Assembly (NCBI GenBank): GCA_041605955.1
Contig: JBFIXI010000073.1
Coordinates: forward strand, 1-21,592
Length of the DNA: 21,592 nucleotides
Source: JAHEJX01 sp041605955
GTDB lineage: Bacteria > Actinomycetota > Acidimicrobiia > Spongiisociales > UBA5794
Direction of reading: 5' to 3'
In this document: positions 21,334-21,592 of the stretch, piece after piece
How positions within the stretch are numbered: position 1 is the first letter of the stretch
How the letters are laid out: the number at the start of each line of letters is the position of its first letter
The notes under the pieces: model-generated
Database searches by the model: none
Seen by the model: only the letters and a program-made list of their open reading frames with translations
What the model was told of the DNA's origin: nothing
Translations under genes and position numbers: made by a program

Positions 21334-21592
21334 TGCCCACTTGCGAAGCAAGTGCGTTCGAGAACGCCGGCGGCGTTCTCCCCGCTCGCGTTTCGCGCGC
21401 CAGGATTCGCAACGTGATCTCCCGTGGAGGGCGCGACGCGGTGAGCACGAGTTTCGGCATCGCCGAGACTCGCGACGTGATTCCGTGTGGAGGGCGCGAC
21501 GTGGTGAGCACGGGTTTCGGCATCGCCGAGACTCGCGACGTGATTCCGTGTGGAGGGCGCGACGTGGTGAGCACGGGTTTCGGCATCGCCGA
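21330..21592 (+). CDS. Open reading frame through the repeat array, coding status uncertain (3' end off window)
   Basis: ATG 21330 overlaps the nuoD stop (ATGA). The frame is open for 87 codons to the window edge. The predicted protein starts MMPTCEASAFENAGG and then repeats a 21-residue unit (FGIAETRDVIPCGGRDVVST). The unit is 63 bp, so the frame is kept through every copy. The minus strand is also open in the same register from 21586 to 21290 (21-residue unit beginning MPKPVLTTSRPP). Copies 2 and 3 are identical. Copy 1 differs mainly by amino-acid-changing bases in both frames, so there is no sign of protein-level constraint. The position and ATGA overlap fit a nuo operon gene; the palindromes fit a non-coding mobile or intergenic repeat better. 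I favour the latter. Confidence 0.25.
   Translation, partial: MMPTCEASAFENAGGVLPARVSRARIRNVISRGGRDAVSTSFGIAETRDVIPCGGRDVVSTGFGIAETRDVIPCGGRDVVSTGFGIA
21338..21380. repeat. Palindromic head of the repeat element after nuoD
   Basis: Two perfect hairpins with 3-nt loops: CACTTGC/GCAAGTG (21338-21344, 21348-21354, loop GAA) and GAGAACGCC/GGCGTTCTC (21360-21368, 21372-21380, loop GGC). A weaker CGCG-TTT-CGCG stem follows at about 21387-21397. It starts 5 nt after the nuoD stop. It resembles REP-type palindromic elements in form; no match to a named family is claimed. Confidence 0.7.
21397..21592. repeat. 63-bp tandem repeat array, one divergent and two identical copies, cut by the window end
   Basis: Copies lie at about 21397-21459 (divergent), 21460-21522 and 21523-21585 (identical); a further copy begins at 21586. 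At each junction there is an 8-bp hairpin with one G-U pair, GTTTCGGC/GCCGAGAC with loop ATC (21451-21469 and 21514-21532, third cut off). CGCGACGTG occurs twice per unit, 24 bp apart. There are no spacers between copies, so this is not CRISPR. Confidence 0.9.

Noticed and set aside
20005..21351. Minus-strand open frame of about 448 codons
   Set aside because: Exact antisense of nuoD and the end of nuoC; His/Asp-rich with no family resemblance.
21397..21592. CRISPR array
   Set aside because: The 63-bp units are directly adjacent with no variable spacers and no cas gene is nearby.

Overview
This is a GC-rich bacterial chromosome segment with frequent GTG starts, short intergenic gaps and U-poor hairpins between genes. 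The separate nuoC and nuoD genes, the secreted Ig-repeat protein and the Zn-ADH, quinone-reductase and SRPBCC families suggest an actinobacterium, possibly Acidimicrobiia; that placement is inference, because no rRNA or marker gene is present. No phage, IS element, CRISPR array, tRNA or rRNA was seen.

Left part (1-7000): the 5' end of a secreted protein built of cadherin-like Ig domains (minus strand, running off the window); a GhrA-like 2-hydroxyacid dehydrogenase; a small P-loop kinase; an ABM-domain protein; a zinc-ribbon protein; an SRPBCC protein; and a secreted, membrane-anchored protein with an NTR/TIMP-like N-terminus. Two strong hairpins lie between this last gene and the convergent antiporter gene.

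Middle (7060-11721, all minus strand): a tightly packed set transcribed as Zn-alcohol dehydrogenase, mandelate-racemase-type enolase-superfamily enzyme, DauA-like FAD D-amino-acid dehydrogenase, then, after a hairpin, a CPA1 Na+/H+ antiporter. The first three are coupled by a 1-nt overlap and a 2-nt gap and look like one catabolic unit of unknown substrate.

Right-middle (11825-18280): alternating single genes, often divergent or convergent: two membrane proteins, a patatin-like phospholipase, a small lipoprotein, a CxxC DsbA-like protein, an alkaline-phosphatase-superfamily phosphodiesterase, a PlsC-type acyltransferase and a zinc-free quinone oxidoreductase. Two convergent pairs overlap by exactly 4 nt at palindromic stop tetranucleotides (TTAA, CTAG). 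Two separate 13-bp-unit tandem repeats lie in intergenic positions.

Right end (18458-21592): a promoter and nuoA-nuoB-nuoC-nuoD, the start of a respiratory complex I operon. NuoD has Trp at the position of the usual quinone-binding Tyr. Immediately after nuoD, where the next nuo gene would be expected, lies a palindrome-rich element followed by 63-bp tandem repeats. Each unit carries a hairpin, and both strands stay open through the array. This is the least explained structure in the window.
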